A stretch of DNA of 64,000 nt from an uncultured Aequorivita sp. (GCA_937125455.1 CAKZLK010000002.1:1-64000); one strand, 5' to 3'. Positions 34,377-43,437 are shown, numbered from the stretch's first letter. Numbers and translations are program-made. The notes: generated by a model not told the origin, from the letters alone.

Positions 34377-34408
34377 CAAATATATAAAAATTTAGTTTTC
34401 TTTAACAA
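34377..34408 (-). promoter_or_regulatory. Promoter of the RHS-A2/B2 operon with conserved leader
   Basis: TTG (34406-34408), 21 nt, TATATTTG (34377-34384) on the reverse strand. Spacing and boxes are identical to the promoter at 17346-17377. The leader down to ATG 34283 is about 88 nt and shares the CTCCCCTTTTAATT and TTGC-ATG blocks with the first operon. Confidence 0.7.
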
Positions 34409-34598
34409 ATAAAAAACGGAATTTTCGATGAAATGTAATTTTTATATCATCAAATTTTTTAGGATAAAAATCAAGTTAATAGCGTAAGTAATTATATATG
34501 TGATACTTGATTTTAGATATTCTAATAATATAGAATTCTTTTAAATTAGTAGTTAGTATATTATTTACCAAAATTTTAATACTTTATCGGAGTTATTA

Positions 34599-34606
34599 TA
34601 TATTTG
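34599..34606 (+). promoter_or_regulatory. Predicted -7 box of the rightward T2SS-like operon
   Basis: TATATTTG on the plus strand, with the same wider context (TATATATTTGAAA) as the divergent RHS-A2 promoter. Transcription would start near 34613, about 26 nt before ATG 34639. No exact TTG -33 box at 19-21 nt; TTT is present instead. The two promoters share an intergenic space of 355 bp (34284-34638), which holds nothing else I recognise. Confidence 0.45.
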
Positions 34607-34638
34607 AAAATTATTGAATCTGAAAGTTGAAACCTGCG

Positions 34639-35040
34639 ATGAGATTAAAAAGAACTAACGCCTTTACCCTCAATGAGATGCTGATGGTATTGGCCATTAT
34701 AGGAATACTTCTTTTGTTGGCGCTTCCGACTTTTATGCCCCTCATTTCAAAAACCAAGGCGCAGGAAGCAAAAATACAGCTGAAATACATTGCCAATCTA
34801 CAGACCCAGTACCGTTATCTCAATTCCAAATACACGATGGAATTCAACGAACTTGATTTCGAGGCTCCGAAAACTGTCAATGAGGGTGGGACAGCCAATT
34901 ATAGATATGAAGTGATCGAGGCTTCAACTGGAAATTTTAAGGCTCGCGCGGAGGCAATTGTAGATTTTGACGGGGATGGAGTGTTCAATATTTGGGAGAT
35001 CGATGAGAATGGCAACCCCAAGGAAGTGGTTAAAGACTGA
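34639..35040 (+). CDS. gspG: Major pseudopilin GspG-like
   Basis: I start at ATG 34639 (MRLKRTNAFTLNEMLMVLAI); a TTG 12 bp upstream is less likely. The 133-aa protein has a class III leader cut before FTLNE (Glu at +5) with Ala at -1, then a long hydrophobic helix and a pilin-like body (KAQEAKIQLKYIANLQTQYR, typical of GspG). The end DGDGVFNIWEIDENG holds an acidic, possibly calcium-binding loop, as in T2SS major pseudopilins. It is first in the rightward operon; its stop overlaps the peptidase start. Confidence 0.85.
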   Translation: MRLKRTNAFTLNEMLMVLAIIGILLLLALPTFMPLISKTKAQEAKIQLKYIANLQTQYRYLNSKYTMEFNELDFEAPKTVNEGGTANYRYEVIEASTGNFKARAEAIVDFDGDGVFNIWEIDENGNPKEVVKD

Positions 35041-35531
35041 TGCTTATTACAGTCAAAATTTTCTTGTCCCTATCCCTTTTACTTATATTTTTTCAGGATT
35101 ATAGAGATCGACAGGTATTTATTTTTCTGTTTCCACTTTTTGGTATTATGGGAACTTATTTATTTCTTTCTAATTCCAATCTTGAATATTATTTTTTTTC
35201 TGTTTGTATAAATCTAGGAATCGTCTTAATCGTAGTTTTACTGAATTACCTTTTTGCAGAACTGGTACTCAAAAAAAATCTTTTAAAGGAAGCTATGGGC
35301 CTGGGGGATATACTCTTCTTTATTGCTTTTGCACTTTGTTTCCCTACGGTTACATTTATAAATTTCTTTGTTTTCTCCATTTTGTTTACATTCGTTATTC
35401 ACCTTGCCCTATCCAAACTGTTGAAGAAAACAAATAAAAATATTCCATTAGCGGGCTATATGTCCCTTTTTTTGATGGCCGTTTATTCGGTGAACTGGCT
35501 TGGTTTATATGATTCCCTATACCTACTGTGA
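35040..35531 (+). CDS. gspO: Prepilin peptidase (A24 family, without methylase domain)
   Basis: The 163-aa polytopic membrane protein has the two catalytic Asp of A24 aspartic peptidases: D in FFQDYRDRQV (about residue 20) and GLGDILFF (about 86). It lacks the N-terminal cytoplasmic methylase domain with CxxC pairs found in proteobacterial GspO/PilD, so it probably only cleaves. It sits between pseudopilin G and ATPase E and would process all pseudopilins of the locus. Start overlaps the gspG stop by 1 bp; its own stop overlaps the gspE start by 1 bp. Confidence 0.87.
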   Translation: MLITVKIFLSLSLLLIFFQDYRDRQVFIFLFPLFGIMGTYLFLSNSNLEYYFFSVCINLGIVLIVVLLNYLFAELVLKKNLLKEAMGLGDILFFIAFALCFPTVTFINFFVFSILFTFVIHLALSKLLKKTNKNIPLAGYMSLFLMAVYSVNWLGLYDSLYLL

Positions 35532-36931
35532 TGAAACGATTTGAGATACCCGTTGCCCTTAAGCAGCTGATTACGCCAAATCAGGCTTTTCACTACCGGA
35601 TTGTTCCAATTGAGGAAAAGGATGGCATTGTGCTAGTAAAAAGCGACAATCCAAAATTGAAGACTTTGGCATCGGAACTGGAAGTCCTGTTAAATTTCAA
35701 AATAAGTCTTATCTCCGAATCCTCAGAAAACATCCAGTCCTATCTCACCTACAACTATCGACAGGCCACTGCTGAAACACAGGAACTGCACGCTTCCAAT
35801 TTTCTAGAACGATTGCTCCAGACTGCAAAGGATTTTAATAGTAGCGATATCCATTTGGAAATATATGAGGCCCATTGTAGGGTACGCTTTCGGTTGGATG
35901 GCAAGCTGAAGGAACAATACACCATTCCACAGATTGAATATCCACAGCTCATCAATCAGATAAAAATACAAGCGGGACTTGATATCTCGCAAAAACGTCT
36001 TTCGCAAGATGGTCGTATTACTGTTAAGGCGGCTTCTGATGATTTTGATATCCGGGTCTCAACAATGCCCACATTATATGGAGAAAAAGTGGTACTTCGT
36101 ATATTAAAACGCGATGCACAGGCAGTAGACCTTCAACAGCTCGGTTTCAATCCACGGGAACTCAAACTATACTTAGAAGGTGTGAAAATGCCTAATGGGA
36201 TTGTGCTTATCTCTGGTCCGACGGGTTCAGGTAAAACAACCACTCTCTATGGAACTCTTAAACTTTTAAACAAGGAAGAAACAAACATCCTCACCATAGA
36301 GGATCCCATTGAATATACCCTAGACGGGATTAACCAAGTTCAGTTGAAAGAGGATATTGGGTTTGACTTCCCTACTGCTTTGCGTACATTTCTGCGACAG
36401 GATCCTGATATTATTATGGTCGGTGAAATACGTGACGAAAAAACAGCCAATATGGCCATCAAAGCTGCCCTAACGGGGCATTTGGTTCTTTCTACCATCC
36501 ATACCAACTCCGCTTGGGCGACCATTTCCAGATTGATTGATATGGGAGTGCCTCCCTATTTATTAGCAACCACCCTAAATATGAGTGTAGCGCAACGCTT
36601 GGTGCGGAAGTTATGTTCCCATTGTAAAAAGGAAGATATCATTTCGGAAGACTTGTTCCCTGAAAGTTTTACTGAAACTTCCACCATTCAAAAACATTTT
36701 GTGGCGGTGGGCTGCAATCATTGTTACTATACAGGTTATGATGGCAGAAAAGCGGTGTATGAGATAATTCCCATCAACAAAGAACTGGAAACCGCGATCA
36801 AGCACAATGAATTACAAATAGATGATTATCTTGCATCGCATAATTTGAATACGCTCAAAACAAATGCCATTGAAATGATAAACAAGGGTGAGACATCCAT
36901 TGATGAGGCCTATTCGCTATTGGCAAACTGA
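35531..36931 (+). CDS. gspE: Type II secretion ATPase GspE
   Basis: ATG 35531 is chosen over GTG 35528; 466 aa. It has an N-terminal GspE/PilB domain, then SDIHLEIYEAHCRVRFRLDG, Walker A GPTGSGKT at about residue 230, the Asp box EDPIEYTLDGINQVQ, Walker B PDIIMVGEIRDEKTA and the His box GHLVLSTIHTN. A four-Cys zinc site is present (CSHCKKE and CNHCYYTGYDGR). It hydrolyses ATP at the inner membrane to drive pseudopilus assembly with GspF (19677-20807) and GspL. The N-terminal domain is short compared with proteobacterial GspE. Confidence 0.95.
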   Translation: MKRFEIPVALKQLITPNQAFHYRIVPIEEKDGIVLVKSDNPKLKTLASELEVLLNFKISLISESSENIQSYLTYNYRQATAETQELHASNFLERLLQTAKDFNSSDIHLEIYEAHCRVRFRLDGKLKEQYTIPQIEYPQLINQIKIQAGLDISQKRLSQDGRITVKAASDDFDIRVSTMPTLYGEKVVLRILKRDAQAVDLQQLGFNPRELKLYLEGVKMPNGIVLISGPTGSGKTTTLYGTLKLLNKEETNILTIEDPIEYTLDGINQVQLKEDIGFDFPTALRTFLRQDPDIIMVGEIRDEKTANMAIKAALTGHLVLSTIHTNSAWATISRLIDMGVPPYLLATTLNMSVAQRLVRKLCSHCKKEDIISEDLFPESFTETSTIQKHFVAVGCNHCYYTGYDGRKAVYEIIPINKELETAIKHNELQIDDYLASHNLNTLKTNAIEMINKGETSIDEAYSLLAN

Positions 36932-36940
36932 TAAATTAAT

Positions 36941-39073
36941 ATGAGAAAGATACTTTTAAGCTTACTGTTACTGCTCTTAGTTTTTGGGACTGGCTTTGCT
37001 CAGGACGATAGCCGAATCAATTCCATTCGCAACCAGTTTGAGATCTTAAAGTTGGATGCCCCAGGGCTTGAGGAAATCATCAACATTAACATTACTCAGA
37101 CTACCCTATCAAATTTTTTGCTCGCCATTGCCAAGGTGCACACCTTGAACATAAATGTTTCCCCAGAACTAAGCTCAATTTCCATCGTCAATAATTTTTC
37201 CAATGTAATGGTCGGGGATGTACTGATATTTCTGGTCAAGGAGTATCAACTTGATATTGATTTTACAGGCAATATTTTATCGATAAAAAAATATAATGAG
37301 CCACAGCCAGAGGTCAGGGAAAAAGAAATCAATGCCTCATATTCAATGGCAAACGGCAATCTAAGCCTTGATCTCAAGAATGATAGACTGGATAAGGTTT
37401 TCCGAAAGGTTATGGACATCTCGGGGAAAAATCTTCTATATTCTCCAGAAATAGAATCTAGTCCCCTTTCGATTTACATAAAAGATGTACCGTTTGATCT
37501 AGCGATGGAAAAGCTTGCCGAATCCAACAACCTGCTCTTCTCAAAATCACGGGATGGGTTTTATGTTTTTGATTCGGCCTATGTTCCTTCAGAAGGAGGC
37601 AATTCTTCTGCTGAAAATACAAGACCCATCCGCAGGGGTAGGACCAACTTTTATTATAAGATTACTGATACCTTGGAGCGCAAGGTAACTGTTGACCTTC
37701 AGAATACTCCCATAGCCGATGTAATATATACTATCGGTGATGATCTTAATCTGGATATATTCACGGCCTCCCCACTCGACAATGCAGGAGTTGCTACTGT
37801 AAATGCGGAAAATATATCGTTTGATCTTTTATTGGACAAAATTTTTGAAAGCTCTATCGGCTCACAAAAAAGCAACCAAGGAGGAAACGACGGAAAAAAC
37901 AATGACCAAAATTTTACCTATACCAAAGATGGGGATGTCTATTATTTTGGAACGGAGAACCAGCTTTCCCTAAAGCAAACGGAACTAGTCCCGATGATGT
38001 ACCGTTCCGTTCAATTACTCTCAAATCCATCAGGAAACGCGCAGCGTAAGGCATCGAGAAATACGAGCGGTGTTAACTCAAACACTTATTATGATTCAAA
38101 CCCATCAAACAGCCAAAACCAACCACAAAATTATAGAAACAATAATAATAGAGGTTCAGATACTGGCAATAGTGGTTCAGGACTTTCCTCGATTGAGAAT
38201 ATTTTACCCGATGATATAAAAAATGGGATCGACATAAAAATTGATGCTGAACTCAATAGTTTTGTCGTCAGCGGTCCTGGTATAAAAGTGGAAAAGTTCA
38301 AGGATTTTATTAAATATATTGATAAACCCGTTCCGGTAATACTTATTGAGGTAATGATATTGGAGGTAAACCGAAGCGCTATTGTTGAAACGGGAATATC
38401 CTTTGGCCTGGGCGAAAAACCAACTACTACTCAGGGAGGAATTTTCCCTTCCACTGATCTTCGTTTGAATGCTAACAGGGTAAATAGAATTATAGGTGGC
38501 TTTAATGGTTTTGGCACACTGAACCTTGGGCAGGTATTGCCTGAATTCTATTTGGACATTAAGGCCATGGAAAGCAACGGAAAGATCAAGGTGCTCTCCA
38601 CTCCAAAATTGAGTACCCTCAATGGACACAAGGCATATCTCTCAAGCGGTCAGACCACCTATTACGCAGTTACCACACAAAGTTTTTATGGGTCGCAGAT
38701 TCCCCAAACTTCAGAAATAACCAACTATGTTCCAATAGATGCAGAACTTGCCCTTGAAATTATGCCCATTGTTGCGGGAGATGGGGAAATAACCCTTGAT
38801 ATCCAAGTTATCCAATCGACATTTAATGGTGAACGGATTGCCGAGGATGCCCCGCCGGGAATAAACAGTAGGGAATTCTCTTCCATCATACGTATGCGGG
38901 ATCAGGACGTGGCCATACTTGGCGGTATCGAGGAAGTCCGCAAGGACGATTCGGGCTCAGGAGTTCCTTTATTGGCACGTATCCCGGTCATCAAATGGCT
39001 TTTCAGTAAGAAAAGACGGGAGGATAGCAACCGGAAGTTGAACATACTCATCAAACCTACCGTAATCTATTGA
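36941..39073 (+). CDS. gspD: Secretin GspD/PilQ-like
   Basis: The 710-aa protein has a signal peptide (ending TGFAQ, about 20 residues), N-terminal STN/N0-like repeats (for example NITQTTLSNFLLAIAKVHTL and YSPEIESSPLSIYIKDVPFD), and an Asn/Ser/Gly-rich linker at about residues 370-425. The secretin domain includes PVILIEVMILEVNRSAIVET, VLSTPKLSTLNGHKAYLSSG and VAILGGIEEVRKDDSGSGVP. It forms the outer-membrane pore for folded substrates. No S-domain is obvious, so pilotin dependence is uncertain. It follows gspE by 9 bp. Confidence 0.93.
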   Translation: MRKILLSLLLLLLVFGTGFAQDDSRINSIRNQFEILKLDAPGLEEIININITQTTLSNFLLAIAKVHTLNINVSPELSSISIVNNFSNVMVGDVLIFLVKEYQLDIDFTGNILSIKKYNEPQPEVREKEINASYSMANGNLSLDLKNDRLDKVFRKVMDISGKNLLYSPEIESSPLSIYIKDVPFDLAMEKLAESNNLLFSKSRDGFYVFDSAYVPSEGGNSSAENTRPIRRGRTNFYYKITDTLERKVTVDLQNTPIADVIYTIGDDLNLDIFTASPLDNAGVATVNAENISFDLLLDKIFESSIGSQKSNQGGNDGKNNDQNFTYTKDGDVYYFGTENQLSLKQTELVPMMYRSVQLLSNPSGNAQRKASRNTSGVNSNTYYDSNPSNSQNQPQNYRNNNNRGSDTGNSGSGLSSIENILPDDIKNGIDIKIDAELNSFVVSGPGIKVEKFKDFIKYIDKPVPVILIEVMILEVNRSAIVETGISFGLGEKPTTTQGGIFPSTDLRLNANRVNRIIGGFNGFGTLNLGQVLPEFYLDIKAMESNGKIKVLSTPKLSTLNGHKAYLSSGQTTYYAVTTQSFYGSQIPQTSEITNYVPIDAELALEIMPIVAGDGEITLDIQVIQSTFNGERIAEDAPPGINSREFSSIIRMRDQDVAILGGIEEVRKDDSGSGVPLLARIPVIKWLFSKKRREDSNRKLNILIKPTVIY

Positions 39074-40284
39074 TGCTATCCAAACTGAGATCATATTGGG
39101 ATTACGGAAATACCTTTTGTGGTATTGAACTAACCACGGTTGAGGGCAAAGAAAAGTTATATGGTGTTACTGCAAAAAAGAAGCAGGGAGAGTTTACCGA
39201 TCTGGAGTATTTGCAGTTTCCTTCCTTACTGGAAGTCGGTAAAAATCTTCCAGATCATCAACACTGCTTTCTGGTTATAAATTCAGATAGGGTACTTATC
39301 AAAACCGTTTCTTTCCAAGAAAGCGACCCAAAAACAGTTTCAAACGCGTTCCCCGGACTATCGCTTGTAGATTTCTATTTCGAAATATTAAAAACGCCCT
39401 ATGGCAGTCTTTTAGCCGTATGCCGAAAGGACTATGTCCAAAACATCATAAAAGAACTGGAACAACAGAAAATACATGTTTTGGGCTTTCATTTGGGAAT
39501 CACCTCCCTTCAGGTATTGACATCTTTGTTTAAAGAGGAAAAAATAATTGTCCCTCGTTACCAAATCGGCATCGAAGAAAACAGTATAAGGGATATTGTT
39601 CCCCATCAAAATCATAGCGGAACAATTTATGAATTGGAGGACATAAAGGTAATGTCAGAATTTTTACTGTCACTCGGTCTCCTCTCCAGTTATACAGGTG
39701 CTGGTTTAGATTCATCCAATAATTTCGGGGATGAAAACAAACATCTTTTTAATCAACATCAGGAAAAGAATTTCTTTAAAAAAGGAATGTTTTTGGGAGT
39801 TGGTTTGTTGTTGGTTTCTTTATTGGTCAATACTTTTTTTTTCAACGCATATTTTAAAAAAGAACAACAGCTGAATGAGGAATTGGTTTTTATGGAAACA
39901 CAACAAAAAGGGATGGAAAGCAAGATGGAAGAGGTAAATAAAAAAGAGAAACTGGTTGACCATATTTTGAACAGCGGCTCTTCCAAAAGCTCCTACTTTA
40001 TCAACAAGATTATTGCCTTAAAACCTTCAACTATTGGTTTTTCAGATATTCAATACCAGCCCTTAAACAGATCCATTCGACCCGATAAACAAATAGAATA
40101 TTCCCAAAACAGTATTGTTGTTTCTGGTGAGAGTAAGGATAAAGATGAGTTTTCACAGTGGATTACGGATCTGGGCAAACTGAAATGGGTAGAAAAGGTA
40201 AGTGTTGTAAATTATGGGAACGTAAGTAAAGGCGTAAATTCTTTTTCCATAACAATAGCGTTAAAAAATGAATCCAAGGACTAA
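39073..40284 (+). CDS. GspL / PilM-PilN fusion-like assembly protein
   Basis: ATG 39073 is used, overlapping the gspD stop by 1 bp; 403 aa. The first 230 residues resemble a reduced actin-like cytoplasmic PilM/GspL domain. One membrane helix follows (GMFLGVGLLLVSLLVNTFFF, about residue 240), then a coiled coil and a ferredoxin-like periplasmic PilN-type domain. It would couple GspE to the periplasmic platform together with the M-like protein, whose gene overlaps its end by 17 bp. Confidence 0.78.
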   Translation: MLSKLRSYWDYGNTFCGIELTTVEGKEKLYGVTAKKKQGEFTDLEYLQFPSLLEVGKNLPDHQHCFLVINSDRVLIKTVSFQESDPKTVSNAFPGLSLVDFYFEILKTPYGSLLAVCRKDYVQNIIKELEQQKIHVLGFHLGITSLQVLTSLFKEEKIIVPRYQIGIEENSIRDIVPHQNHSGTIYELEDIKVMSEFLLSLGLLSSYTGAGLDSSNNFGDENKHLFNQHQEKNFFKKGMFLGVGLLLVSLLVNTFFFNAYFKKEQQLNEELVFMETQQKGMESKMEEVNKKEKLVDHILNSGSSKSSYFINKIIALKPSTIGFSDIQYQPLNRSIRPDKQIEYSQNSIVVSGESKDKDEFSQWITDLGKLKWVEKVSVVNYGNVSKGVNSFSITIALKNESKD

Positions 40285-40786
40285 AAATATTCTTCTTGTT
40301 ATATGGTTTTTCCTATCAATGGCAATTGCCTATAATCTGGCATTTTCCAAAACTTTTATTTTAAAAGAAAGGATAAATAAAATGAATATAAAGACCAAGT
40401 CTCTTGAGAATACTGTTGTTATTGCCTCCAATCTTGAACAACGCGAGCAATTCGTGGATTCCATATTAAACCTCAACAACATGAAAGGAAATTCCGTTCA
40501 AAACAACCTTTTAGAATTTTTGAATACAAAATCTGAATCAGAGGGTTTTACTATTTCGGATTTTAACGAACCCCATACCTTTTCACAGGATGGTGCTACC
40601 ACAACATCCTATAGGTTTACATTGGAAGGAAGCTATGAGGAGATTGAACAAGTTCTCTATAGTTTGGAACAGGAATATAATTTTGGGCAAATTGCCCATG
40701 TACATTTTGAGAAAAAAAAGGATTACAGAAAGGGCAAGGATTATCTGGAATGTTTTGTGATTGTGGAGAGCTTAGTTTCAGAATGA
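40268..40786 (+). CDS. GspM/PilO-like assembly protein
   Basis: The 172-aa bitopic protein has a membrane helix (ILLVIWFFLSMAIAYNLAFS, about residues 8-27), a short coiled coil, and a ferredoxin-like domain (TTTSYRFTLEGSYEEIEQVL, then FGQIAHVHFEKKKDY), the layout of PilO/GspM. It pairs with the PilN-like part of the upstream protein. It is last in the rightward T2SS-like operon; 105 bp later an IS3 element begins. Confidence 0.75.
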   Translation: MNPRTKNILLVIWFFLSMAIAYNLAFSKTFILKERINKMNIKTKSLENTVVIASNLEQREQFVDSILNLNNMKGNSVQNNLLEFLNTKSESEGFTISDFNEPHTFSQDGATTTSYRFTLEGSYEEIEQVLYSLEQEYNFGQIAHVHFEKKKDYRKGKDYLECFVIVESLVSE

Positions 40787-40891
40787 TTTATATTTAAACA
40801 AATTAAAATATTGTCTTAGTAACCTCCTTTTGATTGAAGAATGATTTTAACTATTTATAATAAGGTGTAAGCTTCCCCTAATTAGAACTGT

Positions 40892-41881
40892 TCATTCTTC
40901 TAATATTTGTACAAACTTATTGTTTTTAATTCTCTTGGGGCTAGCCCCAAGAGAATTAAGTTCCGCATATTTTACCGGCGATATCTTACCCAGTCCGTCG
41001 TGCGGTCGGTAATGGTTGTAATCGTGCATCCATATCTGTGTCTGTTCCCTTACTTGGTCTATATCCTCAAAAATATATTTGTTTAGAACTCCTCTCCTGT
41101 AGCTCCCGTTGAATCGCTCCACAAAGGCATTTTGAGTGGGTTTCCCCGGCTGTATATACTTGAACTCGATATCGTGCATCTCGCTCCATTCCGAGGCGAT
41201 CTTGGCTATAAATTCAGGTCCGTTATCCATCCGTATCCTTTTTGGCTTGCCCTTTTTGTTGATAAGGTGGTTGAGCACCCAGACCACGCGGTTGCTCGTC
41301 AGTGAGAAGTCGACCTCAATATGGAGTGCCTCTCTGTTAAAATCATCAATTATATTAAATGCCCTAAAGCGTCTTTTGTTTTCTATGACGTCTGTTACAA
41401 AATCCATACTCCAGGTATGGTTGAGTTCATTCGGAACCTCTAAATGCTCCTTTACCCGTGCGGGCAAGCGTTTCTTCACCTTTCTTCGCAAGGGAAGTCC
41501 CAGCGCCACATAGACCCGGTGCATACGCTTGTGGTTCCAGGGTTTTCCTTCTTCGCGTAGACGTCCATGGGCCTTCCAAAAGCCTTCTTCTGAATGTTCC
41601 TTTGCCTTTTGCCGCAAGGCTTGTTCTATCTCGCTGTCGTCCTTGGGCAACGGACTGTAGTAATAGACACTCTTGCTCATATTGTGTACACGGCAAGCCC
41701 TGCAGATACCGTAATGAACAAGTTCCTTGGCGATGGTTCGCTCTCTGCAAGGCCTTAGAGCTTTTTTTTCGATGATCTCCTTGGCCATCTGGTGGTCAAG
41801 GGCCAGGGTGGCATACATCTGCTTGAGCCTGGCGTTCTCTTCCTCCAGCTCCTTGAGGCGCTTGAGCTCCTTGGCATTCAT
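40892..41881 (-). CDS. IS3-family transposase (OrfB with part of OrfA in the same frame)
   Basis: The 329-aa frame begins with the OrfA leucine-zipper part ([20 protein letters not shown]) and continues through the OrfB HTH_21-like region. The rve integrase domain follows: D in [14 protein letters not shown] in [10 protein letters not shown] and E in [14 protein letters not shown] (DDE triad), ending [17 protein letters not shown]. The two parts join across an A8 run, where IS3 elements normally shift frame, so here they are already fused. The true orfA start (ATG 42021) is separated from this frame by a one-base deletion near 41978, so transposition competence is doubtful. Confidence 0.85.
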   Translation of the reverse strand: MNAKELKRLKELEEENARLKQMYATLALDHQMAKEIIEKKALRPCRERTIAKELVHYGICRACRVHNMSKSVYYYSPLPKDDSEIEQALRQKAKEHSEEGFWKAHGRLREEGKPWNHKRMHRVYVALGLPLRRKVKKRLPARVKEHLEVPNELNHTWSMDFVTDVIENKRRFRAFNIIDDFNREALHIEVDFSLTSNRVVWVLNHLINKKGKPKRIRMDNGPEFIAKIASEWSEMHDIEFKYIQPGKPTQNAFVERFNGSYRRGVLNKYIFEDIDQVREQTQIWMHDYNHYRPHDGLGKISPVKYAELNSLGASPKRIKNNKFVQILEE

Positions 41882-42021
41882 ACCGGCATACCTAGAGTGC
41901 CACTTATAAAAGGTGGCAGGGCTGACCCCGTACTCACGGCTGATCTGGTCAACACTCTTTCCGTTGTCGAATTCCTTTAAATCTTTGCAATCTGTAGCGG
42001 TGAAAATTTACTTCGTCTCAT
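41882..42021 (-). pseudogene. 5' part of IS3 orfA, interrupted by a 1-bp deletion
   Basis: From ATG 42021 the frame reads [14 protein letters not shown] and stops at TAA. With one extra T it would continue [20 protein letters not shown], then [13 protein letters not shown], joining the downstream frame at MNAKE. This is the classical HTH_Tnp_1 start of IS3 OrfA, so the lesion is a one-base deletion. Confidence 0.75.
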
Positions 42022-42044
42022 AATACTGTTTAAAATTAAGATAA

Positions 42045-43095
42045 TTATTCTACTTTTAAACAGTTCGGTTTTAAGGGAAGCTTACAATCCCTTTTGTCTT
42101 CACATTCTTTTAAGAGTTCAACTAATTCTTTCATCCAGACAAATCCATTTGCTAGTTGCCCCTTTAATTCTAAATCAATTTTTGTTGTATCTGAATCATG
42201 ACTAATCAAATATCTGATAACCGAAGCTCTAACCAATGCTTCATTTAACATGAAACTCCAATTTTCATAGGCTAGCCTTTTCATCTTAATCCTTTCTTTA
42301 TCAAATATGATTTTCGCTGAATGTTGTAATTCCTCGCTAAAAATTTCGGTCAAGTGATTTATAAATGAGTGGTTAAATTCATGAATCAATGTTGGCAGAT
42401 AATCTTCTTCTTCAAATATCGGTAGGCAATTATCATCAAATGTTGAAGCTCCTATTATTGCATACAGGTTTCTTGGTTTATTAGGCAAAGCTATGTTTGG
42501 TCCAAAGTTATTCCCTCCATTTCCAAGACCAATAATAATGTTGAAATTCTCATTAGGTAATTTTCCATATAACTTATAGTACCAATCAACATTCAGTTTT
42601 TTAAATATGGAGTGAAATTTGCTTTCTGCAGTTGCGTAATAATCCTTATTGGATTCAAAGAAGCTTTTACAATCCGTGTCTTTATAAAAGAGTTTAAGCA
42701 AATCAATAAATTTTGTTGCAGTCTCCAAACCTCACCTTACGTCTGGACCATTTTCGGAAAAAGGAATGACTGGATTTAAACTTGAAACAGAATCAAGTTG
42801 AATAGCAAGGGACATTACAGCATCATAACGGTTCCATTACTTTCAGAAATCTGTTTTGTATAGTTTATCAATTCATGATTTTGAACCTATCAAAATGTCT
42901 ATGGATTCTTTCCACGTACAAAGAATTGTCATTTAAATTATATTCCGTGTTTCCAGCAAGTCTAAAAACGATACTTAATAATTCAACTCTTAAATCAACT
43001 TTTAGGTTTGAAATTTCACTTGTTTGTCCACTTACCCCTATCGATAAACAAAGTAGTACAATAAGAATGATTCTAATATTTTGATTTTTGCTTTT
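42045..43095 (-). pseudogene. DUF4932-type secreted metalloprotease-like protein, inactivated
   Basis: Reading from about 43095, the pieces are: a signal-like start (IRIILIVLLCLSIGVSGQTS) to FDRFK; a shifted frame (NHELINYTKQISESNG); another shifted frame (NRYDAVMSLAIQLDSVSSLN) interrupted by TGA just before GLETATKF; and the open 227-codon rest (42045-42728). The rest contains LIHEFNHSFINHL, an HExxH zinc site. This order fits DUF4932 proteins. At least two frameshifts, one nonsense codon and no start ATG make it a pseudogene. The long open 3' part could be mistaken for a gene. Confidence 0.75.
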
Positions 43096-43248
43096 AGAAG
43101 ATGAAACCCAACCCTAGTATATGGAGCATCAAATGTTCTATTTCCAATATATACGGTTAGATCAATATAATTTTATAAATATAAAACAAACATATTCCCA
43201 CTCATTACGGAAAACCGAAACGCCGTGCATTTTAACAGAGGAGAATAT

Positions 43249-43280
43249 GAAATATACTAAATTAACCAGCTAGAAAGGAA
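43249..43280 (-). promoter_or_regulatory. Degenerate third copy of the RHS promoter-leader
   Basis: The reverse strand has TTC, 21 nt, TATATTTC, one mismatch in each box compared with the two RHS promoters, then ATTCTCCTCTGTTAA and CACGG, which align with ATTCTCCCCTTTTAA and CACGG of the first RHS leader. It lies upstream of the DUF4932 pseudogene and may mark a lost third RHS operon or a shared regulon. Confidence 0.4.
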
Positions 43281-43437
43281 GCTTTTCGAAAATTATTGAA
43301 CATATAATATATATGATAATACTAGTCAACAATTGTAATCAATAATGTTATAATTTATAAATTTGCAAAACGAAAGTTTTATTTGACATATTAAAATCAA
43401 ACAAGTTCACAATTCGTCAACACGAATTGAAATAATT

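Larger units (their letters stand above)
40862..42044 (-). mobile_element. IS3-family insertion sequence (IS407-like), approximate ends
   Basis: It consists of a frameshifted orfA (ATG 42021) and a long orfB frame (40892-41881). The left side carries TGTAAGCTTCCCC at about 40866, resembling the outer end of IS407-type repeats. The right side has only a weak inner match (TAATTTTAAACAG on the reverse strand, about 42023-42036) and abuts the DUF4932 pseudogene stop, so the right terminal repeat may be truncated. Target duplications were not found. Confidence 0.6.

Noticed and set aside
42875-43084. 69-codon plus-strand frame
   Set aside because: It is antisense to the DUF4932 pseudogene, whose reading on the reverse strand is clearly the original one.
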